Source of the DNA: Pedobacter antarcticus
Lineage (GTDB): Bacteria; Bacteroidota; Bacteroidia; Sphingobacteriales; Sphingobacteriaceae
NCBI RefSeq assembly: GCF_900112985.1
Contig: NZ_FONS01000001.1
Location: 679,730 to 743,729, forward strand
Direction: 5' to 3'
DNA length: 64,000 bases
Within the stretch, counting starts at the first letter, position 1, and every line of letters starts with the position of its first letter. Below are positions 27,416 to 35,542 of this stretch, piece by piece. The position numbers and the translations under genes are program-made. The notes below the pieces were generated by a model. The model was not told where the DNA came from, ran no database searches, and saw only the letters and a program-made list of their open reading frames with translations.

Positions 27416-28524
27416 TACAGTGCAAGATCTGGAATTAAATCAACTACTGAATTTTTTTTCGTATCAATGACCTTTGCGTATATCTGAGTGGTTTTAATTT
27501 CCTTGTGTCCCAATAAACTTGATACTGTATATATATCAGCACCGTGAGTCAATAAGGAGGTAGCATAGGTGTGTCTGGCGCAGTGAAAGGTTATAGCCTT
27601 TTGTATCCCAGCATCCTTCCAAATCCATTCAGCTAAGATATGATTGTTCCATGCACTGTATTTCAACCCTTTAAAAACCTTTTCTTCTGTATCTCTTCTT
27701 TCACCAAGGAGATTAAATGCTTGATTGGAAATAGGATGATACTGTACAGTTTTGGTCTTCTTCTGTGTGTAATTGATTTTCCACTTCTTTTCAGCCTCAG
27801 AATAAACAAAATCCCCCCACTTTAATTTATTTATGTCAGACCATCTTAATCCGGTCAGGCAACTAAAAATAAATGCTTTTTTAAGTACGGGTACCTTACA
27901 CTCTACTTTATTAAGTATCGATACCTCCTCGAAAAGCAGATAATTCCGACGTTTATCCTCAAGCTTTACCCCCTTAACCCTAGTGCCAGGATTATCAGCA
28001 ATGATTCTATCTATGTAAGCTTGATTAAGTGCTGCTTTTATTTTGTTGAAGTATGAAGAAACTGAATTAGTCGAAAGATCAGTCTGACTCTTCGTTAATT
28101 TCCCATTACTCAAAAAGTGTTTGAATTTGTTCAGGAAATCATCATCAACATCTGAAAATCTAGCATCTCTGCCATTACAAAAATCCAGCAAGTGTTTATA
28201 TGTACTTTTCCAATTGCCATGATTACCATCGTTTTTGCGTCTGGCATCGGTTAGGGTTTTGAAATATTTTAGAAAACTACCTTGACTCTTAAATCCAGTA
28301 ACCACATTATACTTTTCATCCTGATACTCTAAAGTCTTTTTGGCCTTTATACTTTCTGCCAGAGCCAAGGTTTTTCTATTATGCTCTTTTTCTACTGATG
28401 ATGATGGCTTATCATAGACCCTCAGTTTTAAGTTCTCCCGCCATTCCTTACCATCTATAAAGATATAAAGATGAAGACTTGACATGTTATTTTTTAGCTG
28501 ATCCTTTTTAATTGAGACTCCCAT
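27415..28524 (-). CDS. Tyrosine recombinase/integrase of the mnmE-adjacent element
   Basis: A 369-aa integrase with arm-binding-like N-terminus, SAM-like core-binding domain (about 85-180) and catalytic domain. The catalytic residues are Arg227 (GLRWSD), His314 and Arg317 (HCARHTYAT), His340 (LLGHK) and Tyr349 (TTQIYAKV). It differs clearly from the 401-aa integrase, so the array contains two recombinase lineages. It is 293 bp from the mnmE stop and transcribed away from it, as expected for an element that inserts at the mnmE 3' end. The gap to mnmE should hold the arm-type sites and promoter. Confidence 0.95.
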   Translation of the reverse strand: MGVSIKKDQLKNNMSSLHLYIFIDGKEWRENLKLRVYDKPSSSVEKEHNRKTLALAESIKAKKTLEYQDEKYNVVTGFKSQGSFLKYFKTLTDARRKNDGNHGNWKSTYKHLLDFCNGRDARFSDVDDDFLNKFKHFLSNGKLTKSQTDLSTNSVSSYFNKIKAALNQAYIDRIIADNPGTRVKGVKLEDKRRNYLLFEEVSILNKVECKVPVLKKAFIFSCLTGLRWSDINKLKWGDFVYSEAEKKWKINYTQKKTKTVQYHPISNQAFNLLGERRDTEEKVFKGLKYSAWNNHILAEWIWKDAGIQKAITFHCARHTYATSLLTHGADIYTVSSLLGHKEIKTTQIYAKVIDTKKNSVVDLIPDLAL

Positions 28525-28817
28525 TTTATTTACGATTTAGATTACTCAACAAAGTTAAGTTGACCTAAAATTAAAACAAAGACTCAAAAGTAAACATATT
28601 ATCACAATAAGTTTTATTTATTTCTATAAGAAACAAAAAGCAACTAAAAGATAAATGTCTTGAAATATGCTACCCTGGCTTTTTCTGAGGAAAAGTTAGT
28701 CCTCAGAAAAACAGCAGATAGAATTAGCTAAAATGTGCTATTAACGGGTATCATCTGAAAATAAAAACCTTATTTAAACCACAATAAACAACGATTAATA
28801 GACTAAAAGCAAGTAGC
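28525..28817. promoter_or_regulatory. Element end between integrase promoter and mnmE
   Basis: 293 bp of A+T-rich DNA upstream of the integrase and downstream of mnmE. It contains a hairpin-like pair ctttttctgaggaaa / ttagtcctcagaaaaac near 28679-28710. Integrase arm sites are expected here; I see no strong repeat set. Confidence 0.35.
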
Positions 28818-28835
28818 CTACTTTCCAATACAAAA
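28818..28835 (-). other. mnmE 3' tail, presumed attachment site next to the integrase
   Basis: This is the sequence for Phe-Cys-Ile-Gly-Lys-stop of mnmE. It shares 15 of 18 bases with 12002-12019, with an 11-bp perfect core (ccaatacaaaa, 28825-28835). It is the equivalent of the attB/attR used by SGI1-type elements at trmE/thdF. Confidence 0.7.
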
Positions 28836-30188
28836 CTTGCTAAAGATATTATCTAGCAAATCATCCGTAGTAACTTTACCCGTTATCTCCCCAAGATAAT
28901 AAAGCGCCTGCTTAATATCCATCGCTAAGAAATCTGAAGTAACTGGGTTGATCAATCCTTCCGACACAGAAGCTAGCGCTTCCTGTGTCTTCCTAAGGGC
29001 CTCTACGTGTCTAATATTGGTAACCATTGTATGGTTCTCTGAGAGCTTGTCTCCTACTGCAGTTTCATACAACAATTCCTTCAGGTCTTCCACATGGTTA
29101 TTCTCTTTCGCGGAGATTGCGATAAACTGGATATCAGGAGATAATTCCAGTTCCTTAACCCTGTCCTGGTAAGACAAATCAATCTTATTCGCTACGGCGA
29201 CAAAAGCCATTCCCGGTCTGTAGAGACTGGCGATATCCTCTTTAATCTCTGTGCTGGTTAAATTCACGACGTCAAACAGGTAAACCAGTACTGCAGACTG
29301 GCTAATCTTCTGCATTGTTTTCTCTACTCCGATCGCTTCGATTGCATCTGTAGCCTCGCGGATTCCGGCAGTATCAATTAATCGGAAGTTGATTCCGTTG
29401 ATATTTAATACCTCTTCAATTGTGTCACGTGTAGTACCGGCAATCTCACTAACAATCGCTCTGTCTTCGTTCAGCAAAGCATTTAGCAAGGTAGATTTAC
29501 CAGCATTCGGACGGCCGGCAATCACTGTATTGATACCTTCCTTGATCACATTTCCGAGTTCGAAAGAACGGATCAGTTTATTCAGGACGATGGTAATCTT
29601 ATTAATTAATTCCTGCAATTGATCTCTGTTAGCAAACTCAACATCCTCTTCCGAGAAGTCCAGCTCCAGTTCGATCATGGAGGCAAAATGGATCAGCTGG
29701 TCGCGTAAGACATTCAGTTCTGTGCTGAAACCACCCCTTAACTGGTTCATCGCTACGCTGTGTGCAGCTTGTGAGTCAGAAGAGATTAAGTCTGCTACTG
29801 CTTCTGCTTGTGAAAGGTCCATGGCGCCGTTTAAAAAGGCGCGTAAAGTGAATTCACCCGGTTTGGCGGCAGTAGCTCCTTTTTTGATAAGCAAAGTGAT
29901 AATCTGCTGAATGATATAGTTGGAACCGTGGCAGGAGATCTCCACGACATTCTCTTTTGTATAAGATTTAGGGCCTACGAATAAACTCACGACCACTTCG
30001 TCGATGACGATATCACCATCTTTAATTAAACCGAAATGTAAAGTATGCGTAGGCTGCGCTGACAAATCCTTACCGCTAAATACCGAGTTAGTAATGGTAA
30101 TAGCATCCTTCCCGGATAAGCGGATTACGCCTATGGCTCCAGCGCCGGCCGGGGTAGATAAAGCTACGATTGTGTCATTTGTAATCAT
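28818..30188 (-). CDS. mnmE: tRNA uridine-5-carboxymethylaminomethyl modification GTPase MnmE
   Basis: A 456-aa protein of usual length. The N-terminal tetrahydrofolate-binding domain begins TIVALSTPAGAGAIGVIRLSG. The G domain has G1 GRPNAGKST, G3 DTAGIR and G4 NKID, and the C-terminus ends in the conserved FCIGK with the functional Cys. With MnmG it modifies the wobble uridine of several tRNAs. The 3' end is intact although an element is inserted directly after it; the element restores the last codons. The gene is a known hotspot for mobile element integration. Confidence 0.98.
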   Translation of the reverse strand: MITNDTIVALSTPAGAGAIGVIRLSGKDAITITNSVFSGKDLSAQPTHTLHFGLIKDGDIVIDEVVVSLFVGPKSYTKENVVEISCHGSNYIIQQIITLLIKKGATAAKPGEFTLRAFLNGAMDLSQAEAVADLISSDSQAAHSVAMNQLRGGFSTELNVLRDQLIHFASMIELELDFSEEDVEFANRDQLQELINKITIVLNKLIRSFELGNVIKEGINTVIAGRPNAGKSTLLNALLNEDRAIVSEIAGTTRDTIEEVLNINGINFRLIDTAGIREATDAIEAIGVEKTMQKISQSAVLVYLFDVVNLTSTEIKEDIASLYRPGMAFVAVANKIDLSYQDRVKELELSPDIQFIAISAKENNHVEDLKELLYETAVGDKLSENHTMVTNIRHVEALRKTQEALASVSEGLINPVTSDFLAMDIKQALYYLGEITGKVTTDDLLDNIFSKFCIGK

Positions 30189-30286
30189 TAGAGAAAATCC
30201 TTAAGTTTAAAGAAGGGACAAAAGTACCTAAACATTTTTAAACCATTTGGTGTTTAACCATTGAAATTTAACATCTATAAGTAAAT

Positions 30287-31411
30287 ATGAGAGAAATACC
30301 GCTCACCGTAAAACGGTCTATTGAGTTGTTGGGATTGGGCCTGCTGGGTACTATATTCGTGATCGGAAGTAACATTATTATGCCAGTGATCATGGCATTT
30401 TTCATTAGCATTATGCTCGTTCCGATCTACCGCTTTTTGCGGAAGTATAAATGCCCGGAAATCCTCGCTATAATTCTGCCTATACTGATGGTCGCCGTAT
30501 TTGTAGGCTTGATTGTCTGGTTCTTTTCCGCTCAGGTGGGGCAGCTTGCAGCCGACTTCCCGCAGATTAAAAAGAACGTCTCTATGCACCTGAAATCACT
30601 GAGCGAATGGTTCGGGCAGATTACGCATTATTCCACCTCGGAGCAGATGGATTTCATCAATAAGAAAAGCAATGATTTACTGAATATGGCAGGTGGAATG
30701 GCCAGCGGTGCCGCAGTAACCTTAAGTTCAGTATTTGTGTTTGTAGGTCTTTTACCGATCTATATCTACCTGATCCTATTCTATAAAGATATCCTGCTAC
30801 GCTTTATTTTTATGTGGTTTAAACCAGACCATCATCCTAAAGTTAAAGAGGCGATCTATGAAACAGAGTCTATTATTAAAAGTTATCTGGTCGGTCTGTT
30901 AATTCAGGTTACCTATATGACAATCCTTCTGGGTGGTTTACTCCTGCTTTTTGGAATTAAACATGCCCTGCTAATCGGAATTATCTTCGCCCTTTTAAAC
31001 CTCATTCCTTATGTAGGTGCCCTAATCGGCAATATCCTGGGGGTGCTTTTAACCCTGACAGCATCTACCTCATTAACGCCGGTAATTACGGTATTAGCTG
31101 TAATTGCTGCTGTACAGTTCCTGGATAACAATATCCTGATGCCTAGAATTGTCGGATCCAAAGTGAAGATCAATGCTTTAATGGCGATTCTGGGGGTGAT
31201 TGTAGGTGGAAGTATGGCCGGCGTATCCGGTATGTTCCTTTCTATGCCTATTATTGCGGTTCTTAAAATCATCTTTGACAGAACCGAAATGTTCAGACAA
31301 TGGGGAGTATTATTTGGTGATGAACGACCTGCGAAGAGCCCGATGAAGATACCCTCTTTCAGAAAAAAGAAACCTGTCCCGACTGAGCCAGGTGTTCAAA
31401 AGGATATTTAA
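30287..31411 (+). CDS. AI-2E family transporter
   Basis: A 374-aa inner membrane protein of the AI-2E/UPF0118 family with about eight membrane segments. The family pattern is seen in the N-terminal pair (LLGTIFVIGSNIIMPVIMAFFISIMLVPIYRFL) and in the C-terminal LLFGIKHALLIGIIFALLNLIPYVGALIGNILG and QFLDNNILMPRIVGSKVKINAL. Members export small molecules or act as Na+/H+ antiporters; the substrate here is unknown. It ends in a basic proline-rich tail. It is divergent from mnmE and followed by a long bidirectional terminator. Confidence 0.9.
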   Translation: MREIPLTVKRSIELLGLGLLGTIFVIGSNIIMPVIMAFFISIMLVPIYRFLRKYKCPEILAIILPILMVAVFVGLIVWFFSAQVGQLAADFPQIKKNVSMHLKSLSEWFGQITHYSTSEQMDFINKKSNDLLNMAGGMASGAAVTLSSVFVFVGLLPIYIYLILFYKDILLRFIFMWFKPDHHPKVKEAIYETESIIKSYLVGLLIQVTYMTILLGGLLLLFGIKHALLIGIIFALLNLIPYVGALIGNILGVLLTLTASTSLTPVITVLAVIAAVQFLDNNILMPRIVGSKVKINALMAILGVIVGGSMAGVSGMFLSMPIIAVLKIIFDRTEMFRQWGVLFGDERPAKSPMKIPSFRKKKPVPTEPGVQKDI

Positions 31412-31431
31412 AGCATGTTAAGTAAATTAAT

Positions 31432-31479
31432 ATCAAATGATAAGGCCTGGAGCGAACGCTTCAGGCCTTATCATTTGAT
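31432..31479. terminator. Long bidirectional terminator hairpin
   Basis: An 18-bp perfect stem (31432-31449 with 31462-31479) extends through a G-T pair and a further 4 bp towards a tiny loop. It lies between the convergent AI-2E transporter gene and the DUF1349 gene. Confidence 0.8.
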
Positions 31480-31573
31480 TAAAGATTGCTTTAAACCCCC
31501 AAATCCTTTTCTGCATTTGCTTATCCTATCAGCTGTGGCATATAGGTTTTTTACCCACGAATTCACTTGATTC

Positions 31574-32347
31574 CTAATTTCCCATGCGGAGATCTTTGAC
31601 ACTTTCCTGAGTCAAGGTAACTTCCTCAAAATCACTGACCATGCCCTTATCAACCGGAGACTGTGAACTCAAACCGACCCAAAGTTCTTTAGGATAATTG
31701 TTTTGGTAGAGGCGTACCATGTACCAGTTTTTCTTATCCATCGAATAATAGCTGGCTACTGTTTGTGTATCTGACGTGATCTTCATGTATACCCAGGGAC
31801 TTTCCACAATATCATGATTGTTATCATCGGAAGTTCCGATCGTACGGACTGTTACCATTCGGTGTTTTCCACGTTCGTCCTGCTCAAAACAATATTTCTG
31901 ATAGAAGTTATCATTTACATATAGATACAATACACCAGCACTATACATTCCTTTTTCAGTAAAGCCCGGGGTAACTTTCGCTGTTAAAGTAAAAGGCTTG
32001 GTATTATCGACCTTTGAAAGTAAGATAGGCGCACTTGTATTAGATAATTTTCCATTTGGATCTGAGAAGTAATCTTTCTTCTCCCCTACACTAAATTTCA
32101 CTTTTCCTCTGCTATCAAGACTGGTCAGCGTATCGGCCCCGTTAATAGATTTGGTGAAGTTAATACCAGATATCTGCACGTTGCAATCCGTCCCGCTTAC
32201 ACGGGCAGAATCTCTAACTGAGACAGCCTCTGTATTTACTGAATCGTTCTGGGCAGACTTTTCTGCATGATTACCGCAACTGCTAACCAAAATTACGCCT
32301 AGCAGCGTAGTGATACAAGATATTTTTGTGTTGTCAAATGTTTTCAT
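31574..32347 (-). CDS. DUF1349 domain lipoprotein
   Basis: A 257-aa protein with a lipoprotein signal (LLGVILVSSCGNH, Cys at about residue 24). The mature part is a concanavalin A-like DUF1349 domain: PFTLTAKVTPGFTEKGMYSAGVLYLYV, then VESPWVYMKITSDTQTVASYYSMDKKNWYMVRLY and ELWVGLSSQSP. The fold often occurs in proteins acting on or binding carbohydrates; no catalytic role is known to me. It is divergent from the LuxR-type regulator gene, which may control it. Confidence 0.85.
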   Translation of the reverse strand: MKTFDNTKISCITTLLGVILVSSCGNHAEKSAQNDSVNTEAVSVRDSARVSGTDCNVQISGINFTKSINGADTLTSLDSRGKVKFSVGEKKDYFSDPNGKLSNTSAPILLSKVDNTKPFTLTAKVTPGFTEKGMYSAGVLYLYVNDNFYQKYCFEQDERGKHRMVTVRTIGTSDDNNHDIVESPWVYMKITSDTQTVASYYSMDKKNWYMVRLYQNNYPKELWVGLSSQSPVDKGMVSDFEEVTLTQESVKDLRMGN

Positions 32348-32451
32348 ATTTTTAAAATCAATCAGCGGAAAAAACTATTTTCGGCCACACAAAGTTAGGA
32401 TCGCCTCTCCGGGACGGCAATACCTCAAATTAACCATTTTATAAACTGGCG

Positions 32452-33228
32452 ATGGACACCACTGCAGCGGTCAAGAACCGATTATCCGCAACTCTTTTAG
32501 GACAGGATTTCTCCTGCGCAGAGCAGAATGACAGTCTGCTGGGAGCCTATAAAGCGATGGCAGAAAGCTATGCTAAGATCGATCATAGCGTTGTTGTGCT
32601 GTCTGATTTCCAGTCAAACCGCAGCTATATTTATGCAGGTAACTTTGGGAAAGTTTTGGGTTTAAACCCTGGTAACAGCATGATCGACTCCTCCTTTGAG
32701 GAAGCTATCTTCAGCAAGATCCATCCAGATGACCTGATTGAAAGGCATGTACTGGAGTTGAGCTTTTTCCAGTATCAAAAAAAGCAGGTAGCAGATCAAC
32801 GTCAGAAATACAGCACTTCCAGCCGTATCCGGATATCAAACTCACAGGGTGGGTTTATTTATACCAACCACCGTATTATTTACCTCAATAGCCTTCCTAA
32901 TGACAGCGTATGGCTATCCCTCTGCGTTTATGCACCCTCAACTTATCTCGATCCGCATCCCGGAATTGATGGTAAAATCATTAACAATGAAACCGGAGAG
33001 AACATCTCATTTCATAAGTACAGGCAATTTGGAAAAATGCTCATCACCAAGCGTGAAATAGAAATTCTAGGTCTTGTTGCCAAAGGCATGAGCAGTAAAC
33101 AAATTGCCGGGCATTTGCATATCACAGAATATACCGTCCGCAGACACCGCCAGAATCTCATATATAAAATGCAGGTTTCGAATGCCAGTGAAGCAGTAAA
33201 AACTGCGATGATTATGGGACTGATTTAA
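32452..33228 (+). CDS. LuxR family transcriptional regulator with PAS-like N-terminus
   Basis: A 258-aa protein. The C-terminal LuxR-type HTH is clear (ITKREIEILGLVAKGMSSKQIAGHLHITEYTVRRHRQNLIYKM, about residues 192-235). The N-terminal part (about 35-150, FSKIHPDDLIERHVLEL) resembles a PAS sensor fold of Bacteroidota regulators. No receiver domain is present. It is divergent from the DUF1349 lipoprotein gene, with 104 bp between the starts. Confidence 0.88.
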   Translation: MDTTAAVKNRLSATLLGQDFSCAEQNDSLLGAYKAMAESYAKIDHSVVVLSDFQSNRSYIYAGNFGKVLGLNPGNSMIDSSFEEAIFSKIHPDDLIERHVLELSFFQYQKKQVADQRQKYSTSSRIRISNSQGGFIYTNHRIIYLNSLPNDSVWLSLCVYAPSTYLDPHPGIDGKIINNETGENISFHKYRQFGKMLITKREIEILGLVAKGMSSKQIAGHLHITEYTVRRHRQNLIYKMQVSNASEAVKTAMIMGLI

Positions 33229-33612
33229 ATTATCGCCACGCGACAAGACTCTTTCTACATTCGATCTGGTTCCATTCAAATTTCCTTCGCTGTTCCTGCG
33301 TTGTTTGTTCAATCTCGAACGAAGGAACAGCGAAGGAAGTCCGAACGAACTCCGAACAAAGTGTGCAGCAAATGTTGACGAAACCAAAGCATGACTACCT
33401 TAACCTATGGTTAAATAAAATCGAAAACACATGACCGTAAACTAATCAAACTTGAGCCACAGCGCCTTCTGCCCCGAAATAGATAAATCATCTCTTCTAT
33501 CGGGGATCAAATGACGTTTTATTTTGATGAGAACTAATTTTCCGGTACCTTAATTACCGAATCGCAGATACCCACAACCATGGTGGATAAGAAGTATTTA
33601 TGATATTTTAAA
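33229..33612. repeat. Intergenic region with 16-bp inverted repeat and GAAC-rich repeats
   Basis: The arms 33282-33297 (ttccttcgctgttcct) and 33323-33338 are perfect complements with a 25-nt loop. Around and after the right arm lie repeats of the words cgaac, gaacgaa and ccgaac (33310-33358). No gene is visible. A structured 3' end of the LuxR gene transcript or a dispersed low-complexity repeat would fit. Confidence 0.6.
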
Positions 33613-34743
33613 ATGATAGAAACCACGACCGGAAAAAAGCGGATCCTTTCGCTAGATGTTTTCAGAGGATTAACCATTGCTGCAATGATTTTAGTGAATA
33701 CAGCTGGTGATGGTAGGTATGTTTACGCACCATTACAACATTCAAAATGGAATGGCTGTACCCCCACGGATCTGGTATTTCCGTTTTTTCTGTTTATAGT
33801 AGGCGTATCCATTGTATACGCACTGGAAAGCAAAAAAGCAGATTTTGATAACCATAAAAACATCATTTCTGGAGCCTTGCGCCGGATGCTCATCTTAATT
33901 GGATTGGGTTTATTTATAGCTTTATTTTATCGTTTCGACTTTCAGCACCTCCGTTTTCCGGGAGTATTGCAGCGTATTGGAATAGTCTATTTTATATGCA
34001 CCCTGATTTATTTGAAGACCAGGCAGAGAACGCGCGACTGGTTAGCCGGGATAATTTTAGTATCGTATTATGTGGTGCTTACCTATGTACCTGTACCAGA
34101 CGGAAACGCTCCGAATTTAGAACCCGAATCTAACCTTGCGGCATGGGTGGACCGGGCCATTTTTACCACTGACCATATTTATGCCCATACTGAACTTTGG
34201 GATCCAGAGGGCTTATTGAGTACAATACCTGCGATAGTTACGACACTTTTTGGGATCAGGATCGGTGAATTCTTAAAAAGGACGGATATAAGTGCGAATA
34301 AAATATGCGGTAATTTAGCTTTAACCGGCGTCGTCGGCATTATCCTTGGATTACTGGTCGGTTTAATTTTCCCGATTAACAAACAGCTGTGGACAAGTTC
34401 TTACGTGCTTTACGCGGCAGGCTTGTGCACAGTAGGACTAACTGCAGCTTACTGGCTGATAGATGTGAAAGGCTATAAAAAGTATACCTGGGTATTTGTA
34501 GTTTTTGGGGCCAATGCGATAAGCGCCTATGTAGTATCAGAGATAGTACCAGGCATGCTCAACTGGATAAGTGTGCACCACGAGGGTACTAAAATCGGAG
34601 GTATGAAACTAATTTACGATAGTGTTTTCAAGCCTTACTTTTCTCCCTACAATGCTTCTTTACTATTCGCAATATGGTTTGTATTGCTGATTTGGGTATT
34701 AATGTATATCCTCTACCGAAAAAAGATCTTTATCAAAGTATAA
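33613..34743 (+). CDS. DUF5009/heparan-alpha-glucosaminide acetyltransferase-like membrane protein
   Basis: A 376-aa protein with about ten membrane segments. The opening RILSLDVFRGLTIAAMILVN and the TPTDLVFPFFLFIVGVSI stretch are typical of the NagX/DUF5009 group. These are related to lysosomal heparan-alpha-glucosaminide N-acetyltransferase, and bacterial members are thought to acetylate or transport amino sugars. His residues in FDFQHLRFPGVLQRIGIVY are conserved in the family. A stand-alone gene between two spacers. Confidence 0.88.
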   Translation: MIETTTGKKRILSLDVFRGLTIAAMILVNTAGDGRYVYAPLQHSKWNGCTPTDLVFPFFLFIVGVSIVYALESKKADFDNHKNIISGALRRMLILIGLGLFIALFYRFDFQHLRFPGVLQRIGIVYFICTLIYLKTRQRTRDWLAGIILVSYYVVLTYVPVPDGNAPNLEPESNLAAWVDRAIFTTDHIYAHTELWDPEGLLSTIPAIVTTLFGIRIGEFLKRTDISANKICGNLALTGVVGIILGLLVGLIFPINKQLWTSSYVLYAAGLCTVGLTAAYWLIDVKGYKKYTWVFVVFGANAISAYVVSEIVPGMLNWISVHHEGTKIGGMKLIYDSVFKPYFSPYNASLLFAIWFVLLIWVLMYILYRKKIFIKV

Positions 34744-34891
34744 TAACACAGGTATTAACCTCCTTCTGCACAACGGTAACTAGCCGCTCAATCCTTAAAA
34801 AAGGGGCTGTCATTCAACGGCATTGGGACGTCAATGAATTTCGCGAAATAGTGTACTGCTCCCGGGAATAATTCTCGGTTGTGGGGCATCC

Positions 34892-35443
34892 TTAAAAGGC
34901 AGTATCTATATTTAGATTTTCCTGTTTTTGAACAGTACCAGATTCATCATTATCAAGTCTTTTAGTTATAAATGCCGATAGCTTCTCATCCGAGGTGTCC
35001 CGCTCCTTTTGAGCAGTAACTTTAGCCAATCTTTCCGTTTCCAATTTCAACTCTAAATTTTTGATGATTTCTTGTTGTTCCAGATATTTACTTCGTAATA
35101 CTACAGCACTTTTATCTATGAACCCGACAATTTCAGCTACGACAATTTTATTGTAGAAATCACTTATAAATCTCGACACCCCAAGGAATAGGTAGGTAAC
35201 ACTCAGGATCAATATGGTAAATAAGAACACGTGAAGTAGATTCAGATAGAAGGGTATTTCACTAAAATATTGTTCAATATAACTTAGTCTTTTGTCGAGT
35301 GCAAGCTTACTGTCGAAGTAAAACAAGCTATATACCAATCTCCAGTTGTGCACGATCCATACAACCACTAGCGTCCCCAGAAATGGATTTTTAGTTCTTT
35401 CTTTAAAATTTTCAAGTACCGAATTGAGCGTATCTTTAACCAT
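34892..35443 (-). CDS. Hypothetical membrane protein with C-terminal coiled coil
   Basis: A 183-aa protein. The N-terminus contains NPFLGTLVVVWIVHNWRLVYSLFYF, a first membrane segment with a conserved-looking VHNW. A second segment lies at about 70-92, and residues about 120-155 are a charged coiled coil. I do not recognise the family. It sits alone downstream of argS on the same strand, after the argS terminator, so it has its own promoter. Confidence 0.6.
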   Translation of the reverse strand: MVKDTLNSVLENFKERTKNPFLGTLVVVWIVHNWRLVYSLFYFDSKLALDKRLSYIEQYFSEIPFYLNLLHVFLFTILILSVTYLFLGVSRFISDFYNKIVVAEIVGFIDKSAVVLRSKYLEQQEIIKNLELKLETERLAKVTAQKERDTSDEKLSAFITKRLDNDESGTVQKQENLNIDTAF

Positions 35444-35477
35444 AGATAGATATAAATTAAATGAAAGTAGACAAAAA

Positions 35478-35504
35478 AGCCCGTATCAAGATATGATACG
35501 GGCT
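35478..35504 (-). terminator. Rho-independent terminator after argS
   Basis: An 11-bp stem agcccgtatca / tgatacgggct (35478-35488, 35494-35504), with a T-run on the minus strand (35473-35478), directly follows the argS stop. Confidence 0.85.
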
Positions 35505-35542
35505 TCAGTTTAGCAAGAACTCTAATTTATTATTTTACTATA

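Larger units (their letters stand above)
12011..28826. mobile_element. mnmE-integrated element carrying defence genes (~16.8 kb)
   Basis: The boundaries are inferred from the two mnmE-tail sequences at 12002-12019 and 28818-28835. A tyrosine recombinase (27415-28524) is the gene nearest to mnmE, as expected for an element inserted at a gene 3' end. Cargo from left to right: HEPN, DUF262 and C5 methyltransferase; FtsK-like motor; PLD nuclease with small partner; ABC-3C operon; two lipoproteins; a small membrane protein; XRE regulator; putative Rep; small HTH; integrase. The DNA is visibly more A+T rich than the chromosome to its right. No relaxase or secretion genes are seen, so it is either not self-transmissible or moves by an unusual route. 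Confidence 0.72.

Noticed and set aside
28818..30188. mnmE disrupted by the element
   Set aside because: The reading frame is complete to FCIGK-stop; insertion is downstream and restores the tail.
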